Below are positions 8,899 through 17,669 of a stretch of DNA of 64,000 bases, piece after piece; positions within the stretch are counted from its first letter, which is position 1, and every line of letters starts with the position of its first letter. The translations under genes and the position numbers were made by a program. Below the pieces are notes generated by a model that saw only the letters and a program-made list of their open reading frames with translations, was not told where the DNA came from and did no database searches. This DNA comes from Deltaproteobacteria bacterium (GTDB lineage: Bacteria; Desulfobacterota; Desulfobacteria; Desulfobacterales; SURF-15), in the NCBI GenBank assembly GCA_019309565.1, contig JAFDFZ010000012.1:31276-95275 (forward strand), read 5' to 3'.

Positions 8899-9615
8899 TT
8901 AAGAGGCTTTCCAGTATATTATTCGCTGGCAATGCGGGCAAAATCTCAAGCTATCACAGCGCTGCAATTCATTGTACATCTGCGGTGGAATATTGAGATG
9001 GCATCCGCGGCAGACTGAATCATTCACTGCAGCAACGGCTGTTCCCCTCTTGTCTCTTATGTTCAGATAGGTTTTCAGTAATCCCGGTTCGACCTGCTTG
9101 GAAATTTTGTCCCATTCGGTATTAAGCTCCATAAGCCTCTTCTTGCCTCGTTCGTATTCCTCCTGGATAGAAGCTTTCTCGCTTTTTACATGTTCTTTGA
9201 GTTCCTCGAATTCGTCTTTTCTAGAAAGCAAAAAATTTTCCACTGCTTCCATTTGCTCAAGATATTCAATCATCTCGTCTTCGATTTTGCTGTTAATAGC
9301 TTCAATATCATCAATTTCCTTTAATATGGATTGATACTCCTTATTATTCTTTACGGATCTCAATTTTTCCTGACTTTTCTTGATTCGACCCCGGTTCATC
9401 TCCACATCCATCTCGCGCTGACGATATTTCTTCTTCAGCTCATCCAGCCTGGTTTGCTCCTCTGTGAAACGCTGTTCAAAAGTTTTTAGTTTTGTATCCA
9501 ACGCCTGAAGCTTTTGCGGCACACCGCTTAGCATGGAATTGAGCCCATTTCGTTCTATTTCGATAGATTGAAGTTTTAAAAGAGTATCAATCTGAACTTG
9601 AGTGGTCGAGCGCAT
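8899..9615 (-). CDS. Coiled-coil protein with C-terminal C4 zinc ribbon (CT398/DUF164-like)
   Basis: A 238-residue protein made of a long coiled coil (about residues 10-185, rich in E, K, R, L) followed by a zinc ribbon. The cysteine pairs are CRGCH and CPHC with the NIPPQMYNEL block between them, typical of the DUF164/zf-RING_7 family. Family members are widespread and poorly characterised; nucleic-acid binding or a scaffold role has been suggested. The gene follows the Nif3-like gene by 47 bp and precedes rnpB, a neighbourhood common in related genomes. Confidence 0.85.
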   Translation of the reverse strand: MRSTTQVQIDTLLKLQSIEIERNGLNSMLSGVPQKLQALDTKLKTFEQRFTEEQTRLDELKKKYRQREMDVEMNRGRIKKSQEKLRSVKNNKEYQSILKEIDDIEAINSKIEDEMIEYLEQMEAVENFLLSRKDEFEELKEHVKSEKASIQEEYERGKKRLMELNTEWDKISKQVEPGLLKTYLNIRDKRGTAVAAVNDSVCRGCHLNIPPQMYNELQRCDSLRFCPHCQRIIYWKAS

Positions 9616-9662
9616 TTGAATTGCCCTGATTCTAATTTAAAATTACCAAATATTTCAAGTTA

Positions 9663-10772
9663 TTATATAATCATAAACGGATCTTTTTCAAGCCCGCACG
9701 CCTCAACCTCCACCGTAGCACCCAGTTGCTGGAGACGATGGTGGAGAAGATCGGCAAGTACCCCAACCATTAAGTGCTCTGACTTAAAGTGTCCGATATC
9801 GATCAAACCACGACCTGCAGCCTCTACTGTCCGAGCATCATGATATCGCAAATCCCCGCTGAGAAACACCTGAGCCCCGCAATCAAGAAATGCATCCAAA
9901 AGACTCGATCCACTGCCGGCACAAACCGCCACCCTGTACACTGCAATATCGGCATTACCCGCAACTTTAACCGACACAAGATCTAACTTTCGCTTGACCA
10001 ATCGGATAAAACCCGAAAAATCCATCCCGCTATCAAGATCCCCTACCCGGCCCAGACCTTCCTGTTCATCTGACGGTAATAGAGGATATAGATCGCAGGA
10101 AGAATTTACAAGTTCCCTGTCTTTTCTTATTTCACCCAGAATACGTCCGATACCGTCTTTGACTGCGGTAACTTCAATCCGTAACTGGATATCGCCGGTT
10201 GCGCGCAGGGCTTGGTTCGAATCTTTTGATGAGACCTGCAACACCTTGATTTTATCCATTCGAAATGATCCGCCGGCCGCCACCTCAACGGGTTCACGGG
10301 TCAGCTCTAAAAGAAGATCCAATAGCTTCTTTTCTAACCTTACAGGAACGTGCATAACCAGTTTCACCATATCGCGATTCAGGGTGCCGGACAAAACTTT
10401 AATATTTTTCAGTCCGATACGCTCCGCAAGCACGTCATTTACTCCGCCCCTTGTGATGTCCAGATTGGTGTGTGCGGTATAAATGGCCATTTTGTGTTCG
10501 ACAGCCTTCCTTAAGATGTATCCTATGGGTGTATCAAAATCCAGTGCGTGCAGCGGTTTGAAAATAAGTGGATGATGGGTGATTAGAAGATCAATATCGT
10601 GTTTGCAGGCATCTGCTACCACCTCTGGCAGAGGATCCAGCGCCACACGAACAGAGCGAACCGGCCAATCCCGTTTCCCAATTTGCAAACCAACATTATC
10701 CCATCTCTCTGCAAGCGCAACAGGGGCTATCGCATCTAAAATTTCGGCTATATCAGCAACCGTCACCTTCAT
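9663..10772 (-). CDS. Nif3-like dinuclear metal centre protein (YqfO type)
   Basis: A 369-residue member of the Nif3/YbgI family with the YqfO-type inserted domain. Conserved parts are AERWDNVGLQIG, LLITHHPLIFKPL (metal-binding histidines), YTAHTNLDITRGGVND, and the C-terminal GSGSSLLDAFLDCGAQVFLSGD and DIGHFKSEH. The paired metal site suggests a hydrolase, and relatives have been linked to GTP cyclohydrolase I-like activity, but the role is not settled. The insert of about 120 residues between the two halves matches the long form. The ATG at 10772 begins the domain (MKVTVADIAE). An upstream GTG at 10784 is an alternative; neither has a clear ribosome site. Confidence 0.88.
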   Translation of the reverse strand: MKVTVADIAEILDAIAPVALAERWDNVGLQIGKRDWPVRSVRVALDPLPEVVADACKHDIDLLITHHPLIFKPLHALDFDTPIGYILRKAVEHKMAIYTAHTNLDITRGGVNDVLAERIGLKNIKVLSGTLNRDMVKLVMHVPVRLEKKLLDLLLELTREPVEVAAGGSFRMDKIKVLQVSSKDSNQALRATGDIQLRIEVTAVKDGIGRILGEIRKDRELVNSSCDLYPLLPSDEQEGLGRVGDLDSGMDFSGFIRLVKRKLDLVSVKVAGNADIAVYRVAVCAGSGSSLLDAFLDCGAQVFLSGDLRYHDARTVEAAGRGLIDIGHFKSEHLMVGVLADLLHHRLQQLGATVEVEACGLEKDPFMII

Positions 10773-11089
10773 AATGAAACGCACTTGAATTTATACAACA
10801 TACTGAAATTATTTAGTTATCATGCGCATATCGAAATCCGCTTCAAATAAAATTCCTTTCCACCCGCCACAAAACCACCAACTTTACACGCCCCTCCTAT
10901 TTCAATGATACGTCTTATTAGCACATATGAGAAAGGCGTGGAGGCTGAATTCTCCACGCCTTTCTCATTCCAACGAATTGGTCGCATCAATTGACCCGTG
11001 GTATCATTCAATTGTATTTGGTCATCCTCCCTGAAACCGGCTGGACATTCTGTAAAGCCCGGATGCTTTTCACGGTTTTGTTCCGCGTA
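10773..11089. other. Intergenic stretch of 317 bp between tRNA-Met and the Nif3 gene
   Basis: No credible gene is visible. It holds one perfect long hairpin at 10929-10966. Confidence 0.5.
10929..10966. terminator. Perfect 15-bp inverted repeat, terminator-like
   Basis: GAGAAAGGCGTGGAG and CTCCACGCCTTTCTC pair without mismatch around an 8-nt loop. It lies 124 bp downstream of the minus-strand tRNA-Met. No T-run follows on either strand, so it is not a classic intrinsic terminator. It could end the dnaG-rpoD-tRNA transcript or stabilise an RNA 3' end. Confidence 0.45.
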
Positions 11090-11162
11090 TGGGCCCACCT
11101 GGATTCGAACCAGGGACCGACCGGTTATGAGCCGGTGGCTCTGCCAACTGAGCTATGGGCCC
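11090..11162 (-). tRNA. tRNA-Met (CAU anticodon; elongator more likely than Ile2)
   Basis: The cloverleaf reads with acceptor GGGCCCA/TGGGCCC, D-arm AGCTCAGTTGGCAGAGC, anticodon loop CTCATAA (anticodon CAT) and T-arm loop GGTTCGAATCC. The discriminator base is A, and CCA is not encoded (the next bases are TAC). The fully paired anticodon stem and ordinary C1-like acceptor exclude the initiator. Met elongator and lysidine-modified Ile2 cannot be separated with certainty by eye. It lies 57 bp after rpoD on the same strand. Confidence 0.88.
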
Positions 11163-11218
11163 GCAAATTGATTACCATTTCCAGTTTCTCTAACCTCCAC
11201 GCGGGGATTTGTCAAGCG

Positions 11219-12991
11219 TTACATTTCGATGAAACTTTTCAGCTTACGGCTTCTGGTCGGATGTCTTAACTTTCTTAAGGCTTTGGCTTCGATCTGGCGA
11301 ATCCGCTCGCGGGTCACCGCAAAATCCTGGCCCACTTCCTCTAATGTATGATCCGCCTTTTCCCCGATTCCAAACCGCATCCGCAACACCTTTTCTTCTC
11401 TTGGGGTCAGGGTGGCCAGTACTTTTCGTGTCTGTTCGGCCAGGTTTAAATTTACGGCAGCCTCCGATGGAAGCATAAACTTCTTGTCTTCGATGAAGTC
11501 TCCCAGGTGACTGTCTTCCTCTTCGCCAATAGGAGTTTCAAGAGAAATTGGCTCTCTTGCGATCTTTAACACCTTTCGAACCTTCTCCACAGGGATTTCC
11601 ATTTTCTGCGCAATCTCTTCAGGAGTGGGTTCCCGTCCTAATTCCTGAACCAGATATCTTGAGGTGCGGATCAACTTGTTGATCGTCTCAATCATGTGTA
11701 CCGGGATACGAATGGTTCTTGCCTGATCCGCTATGGCACGGGTGATGGCCTGGCGAATCCACCACGTTGCATACGTGCTGAACTTGTAACCCCTGCGATA
11801 CTCAAATTTATCGACGGCCTTCATCAATCCGATATTTCCTTCCTGTATCAGATCCAGAAATTGCAGCCCACGATTCGTATATTTCTTTGCAATGCTGACA
11901 ACCAGGCGAAGATTGGCCTTGACAAGTTCGCTTTTCGCTTCTTTCGCTTTTAACCTTCCTTCATCTGCCAAAGCGACAATACGTTTCAGAGTACGCGGGC
12001 TTGCCTTGATTTCATTCTCCTTGTCAGCAATTTGTTTCTGGATTTTTTTCACTTCGGAATACAGAATTTGAAGATCAGGCTTCTCCAAATCACAGCGACC
12101 CTTGGCCCACCTGATAAATTTGCTCTCGGATGCAACGTTGGTCAACAGATCCGATACTGATGCATGGACCGTATCGGCGCACATCCCAAGCATCCGATTC
12201 ATGGATTCGAACCACTGGATGTGGTCGCGAATGACTTTCTCGATCCTGTCGATGATATTTCCCTCTAGACGCCACTCTCTTAGGAGTTGAAATATTTTCC
12301 TGTTCCTGCGTGCAATGGATCTTCGAACCCGGCGCCGTTCATCAGGTGTCAGGTTCGAGAAAAACAATTTGTCTCGAAGTTGCTGATTTTCTTCTTCAAT
12401 TTCTCTAATAGATCGTATTGTTGCCAAGAATCTGTCGATCTGTGCCGTCTCATCTACATATGTATCTCCCTCGTCAACATCCCGTAAAACATGTTTGGGT
12501 CTAAGAGTACCGTTTTCAATCTGCTGGCCGAGCTCTAGAATGCTCTCGATACCGATGGTCGTCTCCAACAGCGCCCTCAACACTTCTTGTTCCCCGGCCT
12601 CTATCTTTTTGGCGATTTCAATCTCACCCTCTCTGCTCAACAGCGTAACAAGCCCCATTTCACGCAGATACATCTTGACCGGATCGGTTACGGTTCCAAA
12701 ATCAGAAATACCGCCAGCGCTTATGCGCTCTTTTTTTTCGGCAACTATCTTTTCTTCCTCTTTCGGAACGAGTTTTCGTTTTTCCTCGGATAGAATATCG
12801 ATATCCAGTTCATCGAACATCATGAGAGTATCATCAATTTGCTCAGATGAAAGCAGATCGTCGGGTAACACCTCATTGATTTCATCGTAAGTCAGATACC
12901 CCTGCTTTCGCCCCTTTTTGATCAGATCGTTTAAAACTTTTTTGTCTATTTTTTTTGAACTCTTCCGCTTTGAATCGGACTTTTTTACCAT
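11219..12991 (-). CDS. rpoD: RNA polymerase primary sigma factor
   Basis: The housekeeping sigma-70 directs RNA polymerase to most promoters. The 590-residue protein has region 1.1, a non-conserved insertion, and then the core: [20 protein letters not shown] (region 2.2), [19 protein letters not shown] (2.3-2.4), [13 protein letters not shown] (3.0), [15 protein letters not shown] (4.1) and [20 protein letters not shown] (4.2 helix-turn-helix). Start supported by AGGAGG. It lies 24 bp downstream of dnaG, the conserved macromolecular-synthesis pairing, and upstream of tRNA-Met. Confidence 0.97.
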   Translation of the reverse strand: MVKKSDSKRKSSKKIDKKVLNDLIKKGRKQGYLTYDEINEVLPDDLLSSEQIDDTLMMFDELDIDILSEEKRKLVPKEEEKIVAEKKERISAGGISDFGTVTDPVKMYLREMGLVTLLSREGEIEIAKKIEAGEQEVLRALLETTIGIESILELGQQIENGTLRPKHVLRDVDEGDTYVDETAQIDRFLATIRSIREIEEENQQLRDKLFFSNLTPDERRRVRRSIARRNRKIFQLLREWRLEGNIIDRIEKVIRDHIQWFESMNRMLGMCADTVHASVSDLLTNVASESKFIRWAKGRCDLEKPDLQILYSEVKKIQKQIADKENEIKASPRTLKRIVALADEGRLKAKEAKSELVKANLRLVVSIAKKYTNRGLQFLDLIQEGNIGLMKAVDKFEYRRGYKFSTYATWWIRQAITRAIADQARTIRIPVHMIETINKLIRTSRYLVQELGREPTPEEIAQKMEIPVEKVRKVLKIAREPISLETPIGEEEDSHLGDFIEDKKFMLPSEAAVNLNLAEQTRKVLATLTPREEKVLRMRFGIGEKADHTLEEVGQDFAVTRERIRQIEAKALRKLRHPTRSRKLKSFIEM

Positions 12992-13015
12992 TTGAGCAAG
13001 CCTCCTGAAACGTTG

Positions 13016-14788
13016 CTAACGGGAAGTAACCTCCACCTGCTTCTGTTTCAATAACTTCAAAAGCAGTACATCATCTTTGCTGCTTTCTGCCTGCTTGATT
13101 TTCTCTAACAAGTCATCCTCTTGCCGTTTTCTGCTTTTCTCAAACTGATCCATCAGCTTAATGCACCCTTCACGATTCCAAACCTCCTCTCCCATAGCCA
13201 GACCAGCCGAAATACTTTGCAAACGTTTATCCTCCATCAAATCGATTATTTCCGATACGGATTTTTGTTGATGTGTTATAATCATCTGTCCGATGGTTTT
13301 CAAGGTTGCGTCTGTAAAATAGTTCAGCAGATTCCGTTCTTCCACTTCCTGTATCATTTCCGGAAACTGTAACATCATGGCTACTATATGCCGTTCAAAC
13401 CGAATTTCACCAGGTTGCTTCTGTCCTCCAGGTTGAAAGATTGTCTGTCGGTCAGTTTCTCGAAGCGAACCGAAAGTCTTGCCCCGGGATTGAGCCGTCA
13501 CTTGCCTGGCTTTTTCCATGATTGCTGATTCATTCACACCGATTCGTTCCGAAAGCATTTTTATGTACAGCGATCTGGCAACACTGTCTCTTATGGCCAT
13601 TATCGGTTGTATAATATCATTGGTTATTCGAATCTTACCTTCCACCGAAAGGCCATGATCTTTCACTGCGGATTCTATGAGAAAAGGAATGATTCCAAGC
13701 GCCTTTTCCGATGACTCTTTAAATTGCTCAAGGCCGTGTTGTAATAAAAATGAATCCGGATCATGACCGGAGGGTAGCACCAGAACTTGGGCTTCCATCT
13801 CCTGTTTCATGAAAATGTCGATGCTCCTTCGGGCGGCCCGAAGACCGGCGGCATCTGAGTCAAAAACCAGAATGACTCTTTGTGCATATCCTTTCAGTAG
13901 ACGGACGTGCTCTTCTGTCAAAGCCGTTCCCAGGGTGGCAACCGAGTTTTCGACACCGAACTGGTGTAACCTTAGCAGATCGAAATAGCCTTCGACGATA
14001 TACACCGTGCCCGTGTTCCTGCAAGGTTGCCTTGCCAGGTGCAGCCCGTAAAGGGATCGGCTTTTATTGTAAATAGGTGATTCCGGCGAATTAAGATATT
14101 TTGGCGTCCCATCATCCATCACACGCCCGCCGAAACCGATGACCTGCATATTCAAATTCAAAATCGGGAACATGATGCGATTTCTGAATCGATCGTAATA
14201 ACCGCTGCTATTTTTTCGGGGCACGATCAGTCCGGTCTTTTCCACCAGGCTCGGTGATAGCCGTTTTTGAAAAAAATATCGAGCAAGGTTATCCCATCCT
14301 TCAGGTGCGAACCCAAGACGAAAGTCCTGGATCGCTTGATCCGATATCTGCCGGTCCCTGAGATAATCCAATGCCTTTCTACCGGCTTTATCATGGAGAA
14401 GTGTGTGGTGAAAAAATTCCATTGCCGTGCGGTTGATGGAAAAGAGCTCCTCCCGCTCGTTAAGTCTTCGTTTCTGCTCGGATGATAAAGACACAGTTGG
14501 AATTTGAACTCCATATCGCCTGGCAAGCCTGCGCACCGCCTCCGGAAAGGACAGGCCCTCTATCTTCATGAGAAAGCTGAACACATTTCCCCCGGTACCA
14601 CATCCAAAGCAGTAAAAGATCTGCTTTTCTGAACTTACCGTAAAGGATGGGGTTTTCTCTGAATGAAAGGGACAGAGCCCAATGAAGTTTCTGCCGACAC
14701 CCTTCACCTGAACAAACTCAGAGACAACATCAACAATATCGGCTCGATTCTTTATTTCTAAAATTTTGTCTTCCGGAATGAACGACAT
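13016..14788 (-). CDS. dnaG: DNA primase
   Basis: DnaG makes RNA primers at the replication fork. The start MSFIPEDKI at 14788 is chosen because AGGAGG precedes it and family homology begins there; the frame stays open 47 codons further up without meaning. The 590-residue protein has the CHC2 zinc finger (CPFHSEKTPSF then FYCFGCGTGG). The TOPRIM fold follows, with EGYFDLL and the FDSDAAGLRAARRS metal-binding block. A C-terminal DnaB-interacting region completes it. Operon with rpoD. Confidence 0.96.
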   Translation of the reverse strand: MSFIPEDKILEIKNRADIVDVVSEFVQVKGVGRNFIGLCPFHSEKTPSFTVSSEKQIFYCFGCGTGGNVFSFLMKIEGLSFPEAVRRLARRYGVQIPTVSLSSEQKRRLNEREELFSINRTAMEFFHHTLLHDKAGRKALDYLRDRQISDQAIQDFRLGFAPEGWDNLARYFFQKRLSPSLVEKTGLIVPRKNSSGYYDRFRNRIMFPILNLNMQVIGFGGRVMDDGTPKYLNSPESPIYNKSRSLYGLHLARQPCRNTGTVYIVEGYFDLLRLHQFGVENSVATLGTALTEEHVRLLKGYAQRVILVFDSDAAGLRAARRSIDIFMKQEMEAQVLVLPSGHDPDSFLLQHGLEQFKESSEKALGIIPFLIESAVKDHGLSVEGKIRITNDIIQPIMAIRDSVARSLYIKMLSERIGVNESAIMEKARQVTAQSRGKTFGSLRETDRQTIFQPGGQKQPGEIRFERHIVAMMLQFPEMIQEVEERNLLNYFTDATLKTIGQMIITHQQKSVSEIIDLMEDKRLQSISAGLAMGEEVWNREGCIKLMDQFEKSRKRQEDDLLEKIKQAESSKDDVLLLKLLKQKQVEVTSR

Positions 14789-14993
14789 CAAATTCGGAAA
14801 ACCTCCTGTTTCCAATCGGAAAATAGAAAAAGTACAGTGCCTCGAAAAAAGTCCCTCAGTTAAATATGTGTGACCAGATGAGCCGGAACATTTTTCAAAA
14901 CCATCGCTCCATGAGTCCAAACAATACACGCTTCAACTGTTGATGGTTCATCTTGCAATTCTATAAGCTTTGAAAAAACGCCTTGAGCTGTCA

Positions 14994-15740
14994 TTAAACG
15001 TCATTGGTCACATCATGTTGTCGGACGAACTTAATAACCGCCGAAAGATCTAACTTTCCAGTGTATAATGCCCTTCCAATGATTATCCCCTCAACACCAA
15101 TTGCCTTTAGAGACATCAAATTCTTGATATCCTCCATTTTAGAAACGCCACCGGAAGCCACCACCGGTATATCGATGGCTTCTGCAAGGCGCCGGGTTTG
15201 TTCAATGTTTGGACCGGTTTGCATCCCGTCTCGATGAATGTCCGTAAAGTTAACGGCAGCCACCCCGACATCTTCAAACCGTTTCGCCAGTTCAATTACA
15301 TCCACTGGCGAGGTGTGCGTCCAGCCGTCAATAGCAACATACCCGTCTCGTGCATCAATTCCGACAACGATTCGACCCGGATAGGTTTTCGCCGCTTCCC
15401 TCACAAGTTTCGGATTTCGAATGGCTTCGGTTCCGATCACCACCCGCCTTACACCAAGTTTCAGATACATGTCGATGGTTTCCCGGTTGCGGATTCCCCC
15501 ACCTACTTGCACCTCGGCAGACACAGTTGCGAGTATCCTCCGAATGGCCTCTGTGTTATGCGGCTGTTTATTAACAGCACCTTCCAGGTCCACCACATGA
15601 ATGAGCTTAGCTCCAGCAAGCTCCCATCTTCTGGCCATCGTTGCAGGGTCATTTGAATATACGGTCTCAGTATCCAATCGCCCCTGCAAGAGCCTGACAC
15701 ATCTGCCATTCTTAATGTCCACTGCCGGTATTATCTTCAT
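14994..15740 (-). CDS. hisA: Phosphoribosylformimino-5-aminoimidazole carboxamide ribotide isomerase
   Basis: HisA catalyses the Amadori isomerisation in histidine synthesis. The 248-residue TIM barrel starts MKIIPAVDIKNGRCVRLLQG, with the catalytic Asp8 in the first strand and the second catalytic aspartate in the NFTDIHRDGM segment. Phosphate-binding blocks are VQVGGGIRN and VASGGVSKMEDI. The start overlaps the 3' end of the upstream lipoprotein gene by 29 bp, so translation is probably coupled. With hisB upstream it forms hisB-lipoprotein-hisA. Confidence 0.94.
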   Translation of the reverse strand: MKIIPAVDIKNGRCVRLLQGRLDTETVYSNDPATMARRWELAGAKLIHVVDLEGAVNKQPHNTEAIRRILATVSAEVQVGGGIRNRETIDMYLKLGVRRVVIGTEAIRNPKLVREAAKTYPGRIVVGIDARDGYVAIDGWTHTSPVDVIELAKRFEDVGVAAVNFTDIHRDGMQTGPNIEQTRRLAEAIDIPVVASGGVSKMEDIKNLMSLKAIGVEGIIIGRALYTGKLDLSAVIKFVRQHDVTNDV

Positions 15741-16428
15741 GTACAGGAAATTCCTCAAATATCTTCTTCAAACCTTCCAATGCCAAGGCTTCGGCGGTAA
15801 TCCACTTTCCTTCTCTTTTGAAAAAACTGTTCAATTTAAAAATGTTTTCAAACAACGACTGCTGGGTTTCGTCATAATGGCCGGTCCACATAATGCGACC
15901 ATCCGATACCCGAAGCAGCGTTAAGTCAAACGCAACGGATGCCGGAGAATTTGTGGAATAATCCGTCCCATTACGCTCAACAAATCGATAGACTTTCCCG
16001 GTTAAAATGGCATCGGCATTAAGCTGGCGGCCTATCTTCACCAGAAGCTCACGCTCGGAAAGTTCCTGTTGAGAGCCAAGCAGTATATCCGACATAGCTC
16101 CTTTGGCCTGGCTGATGGGAACAAGTTCAAAGTCTTTTCTTCTTTCCTTAAGCAAGGCCTGCACATGATGAGTTAAAAAGGCATCGGCACCTTCAGTTAC
16201 TCGGCCCGTAGTGAACATGTTCCCGCACAATTGGCATTGAATCGTTTTGTTTTCCCCGTAAATTCGAGCCATATCCTGAATTGGAAGAAAAATTAGTCGA
16301 CTGAACTTGAATGGCTCGGCAGGTTGCTCGGGCACCACTTTTTTTAGACCGCACGAGATGTAAACTAAAACAACCATCATTGCGGCAGCCCAAAGACTTA
16401 TCATGAAAATTGGTCTGTTTCTATACAT
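15712..16428 (-). CDS. Putative outer-membrane lipoprotein inserted between hisB and hisA
   Basis: The 238-residue product begins MYRNRPIFMI, followed by a hydrophobic stretch and a lipobox-like VYISCG, so lipidation is likely. The mature part contains a CQLCG pair. A middle domain (LVKIGRQLNADAILTGKVYR, then ASVAFDLTLLRVSDGRIMW) resembles the CsgG/TolB-N-like fold seen in assembly lipoproteins that predict LPS- or curli-type export roles. The family is not firmly recognised. GAGG precedes the ATG. It is oddly placed inside a histidine operon: 46 bp after hisB and overlapping hisA. Confidence 0.7.
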   Translation of the reverse strand: MYRNRPIFMISLWAAAMMVVLVYISCGLKKVVPEQPAEPFKFSRLIFLPIQDMARIYGENKTIQCQLCGNMFTTGRVTEGADAFLTHHVQALLKERRKDFELVPISQAKGAMSDILLGSQQELSERELLVKIGRQLNADAILTGKVYRFVERNGTDYSTNSPASVAFDLTLLRVSDGRIMWTGHYDETQQSLFENIFKLNSFFKREGKWITAEALALEGLKKIFEEFPVHEDNTGSGH

Positions 16429-16474
16429 GTTGGCCTCGGCAGGAAGGAATCTGTATTGTATCAAGTTTATAGAA

Positions 16475-17065
16475 TTAGAGCGTCCCTTTGCTGGAGCGCA
16501 CAGAAGTTATCCGTTTGTCGATTGCGGTGGCCTGATCCAGCGAACGAGCGGTGGCTTTGAAAATCGATTCAATGATATGGTGTTCATTTTGACCGTATAA
16601 CAGGTTGATATGAAGATTCATCCCACCTCTGGTGGCGAATGCTCTGAAAAACTCTTGGGCAAGCCCGATATTAAAAGCAGCTGCGGTGTTTACCGGGCAC
16701 GAAACATTGTACACCAGAAATGGCCTGTTCGACAGATCGATGGTAACCGCAGCCAATGCATCGTCCATAGGGATCTCAGCGTGGCCGAAACGGACGATTT
16801 TCTTTCGGCCGTTCAATGCCTCACTCAGCGCATCGCCAAGCACAAGCCCAACATCCTCAACGGTGTGATGCCAATCGACTTCGAGATCCCCACTGGCATT
16901 GATGAAAAGGTCAAAAAAGCCATGGACCGCCAAAAGCGTAAGCATATGATCAAAAAACGGCACGCCTGTTGAGATGTCATGCGTGCCGTTTCCGTCAATA
17001 TGAAGCTTCACGCTAATGGATGTCTCTTTTGTTTTTCGTTCGACCGCAGCAGAGCGCTTTAACAT
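16475..17065 (-). CDS. hisB: Imidazoleglycerol-phosphate dehydratase
   Basis: The manganese enzyme of histidine synthesis; 196 residues, the monofunctional length. Both metal-binding histidine blocks are visible: GVPFFDHMLTLLAVHG, then DLEVDWHHTVEDVGLVLG. Further on are FFRAFATRGGMNLHI and GQNEHHIIESIFKATARSLDQA. It is the first gene of hisB-lipoprotein-hisA on the minus strand. The upstream 370-bp gap is A/T-rich and would hold its promoter. Confidence 0.95.
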   Translation of the reverse strand: MLKRSAAVERKTKETSISVKLHIDGNGTHDISTGVPFFDHMLTLLAVHGFFDLFINASGDLEVDWHHTVEDVGLVLGDALSEALNGRKKIVRFGHAEIPMDDALAAVTIDLSNRPFLVYNVSCPVNTAAAFNIGLAQEFFRAFATRGGMNLHINLLYGQNEHHIIESIFKATARSLDQATAIDKRITSVRSSKGTL

Positions 17066-17439
17066 CCTTTAAACCTTAATTCAGCTCATCGAACCCTTAT
17101 ATGCCATATACCGCATTTGCTTTTTTGCAACCCACACTGCGAAAATATTTTTTATGTAACTTGTTGAATTTATTAAGCCTGAAAAAATTGATTAAATTAG
17201 TCTTTTACACTCTTTTTTTTGAATAATCAAGAAAAAAAACATAACATAATAAAAAATAAAGCATAGATCGGCGGCGTCAATATAAAAAGTGTTAATATTT
17301 GATTATCCAGAAAACCCTGGTTCAACAGATTCGGCGCTTATGACAACATGACTTATTAGACGACAAGATAATATCAACTTTCCATTTGGGCTCTAACATT
17401 GCAGGGTATGAATAGCGGCGATTTTACAGATATGGAATT
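17066..17439. other. A/T-rich intergenic stretch of 374 bp
   Basis: No gene is supported. It separates hisB from tRNA-Ala, both on the minus strand, and should contain the hisB promoter. It has several long A and T runs around 17205-17260. I could not pick out one convincing promoter pair. Confidence 0.5.
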
Positions 17440-17515
17440 TGGTGGAGATGAGGGGGATCGAACCCCTGACCTCGGCATTGCGAACGCCGCGCTCTCCCGG
17501 CTGAGCTACATCCCC
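17440..17515 (-). tRNA. tRNA-Ala (CGC anticodon)
   Basis: The minus strand folds as GGGGATG acceptor, GCTC D-stem, anticodon loop TTCGCAA (anticodon CGC) and TTCGATC T-loop, ending in an encoded CCA. The acceptor pairing gives G3-U70, the alanine identity element, which confirms the charge. CCA is encoded here but not in the tRNA-Met at 11090-11162. Confidence 0.95.
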
Positions 17516-17669
17516 AGTTAATAATTTTTTTATCAAATCTTTTTTAAATGGTCAATTCAAAAAATCAAGGTTTACTTTTTCCATCATTATCGTCTATTAT
17601 TTTATATGACACATCGTGGGGTTTTTATTAAAAATCCTTGAACACATACTCATTTACAGGGAAGTGACC

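Noticed and set aside
10820..11098. Frame crossing the tRNA-Met 3' end and the hairpin at 10929
   Set aside because: It overlaps a structural RNA and a perfect inverted repeat; no start signal.
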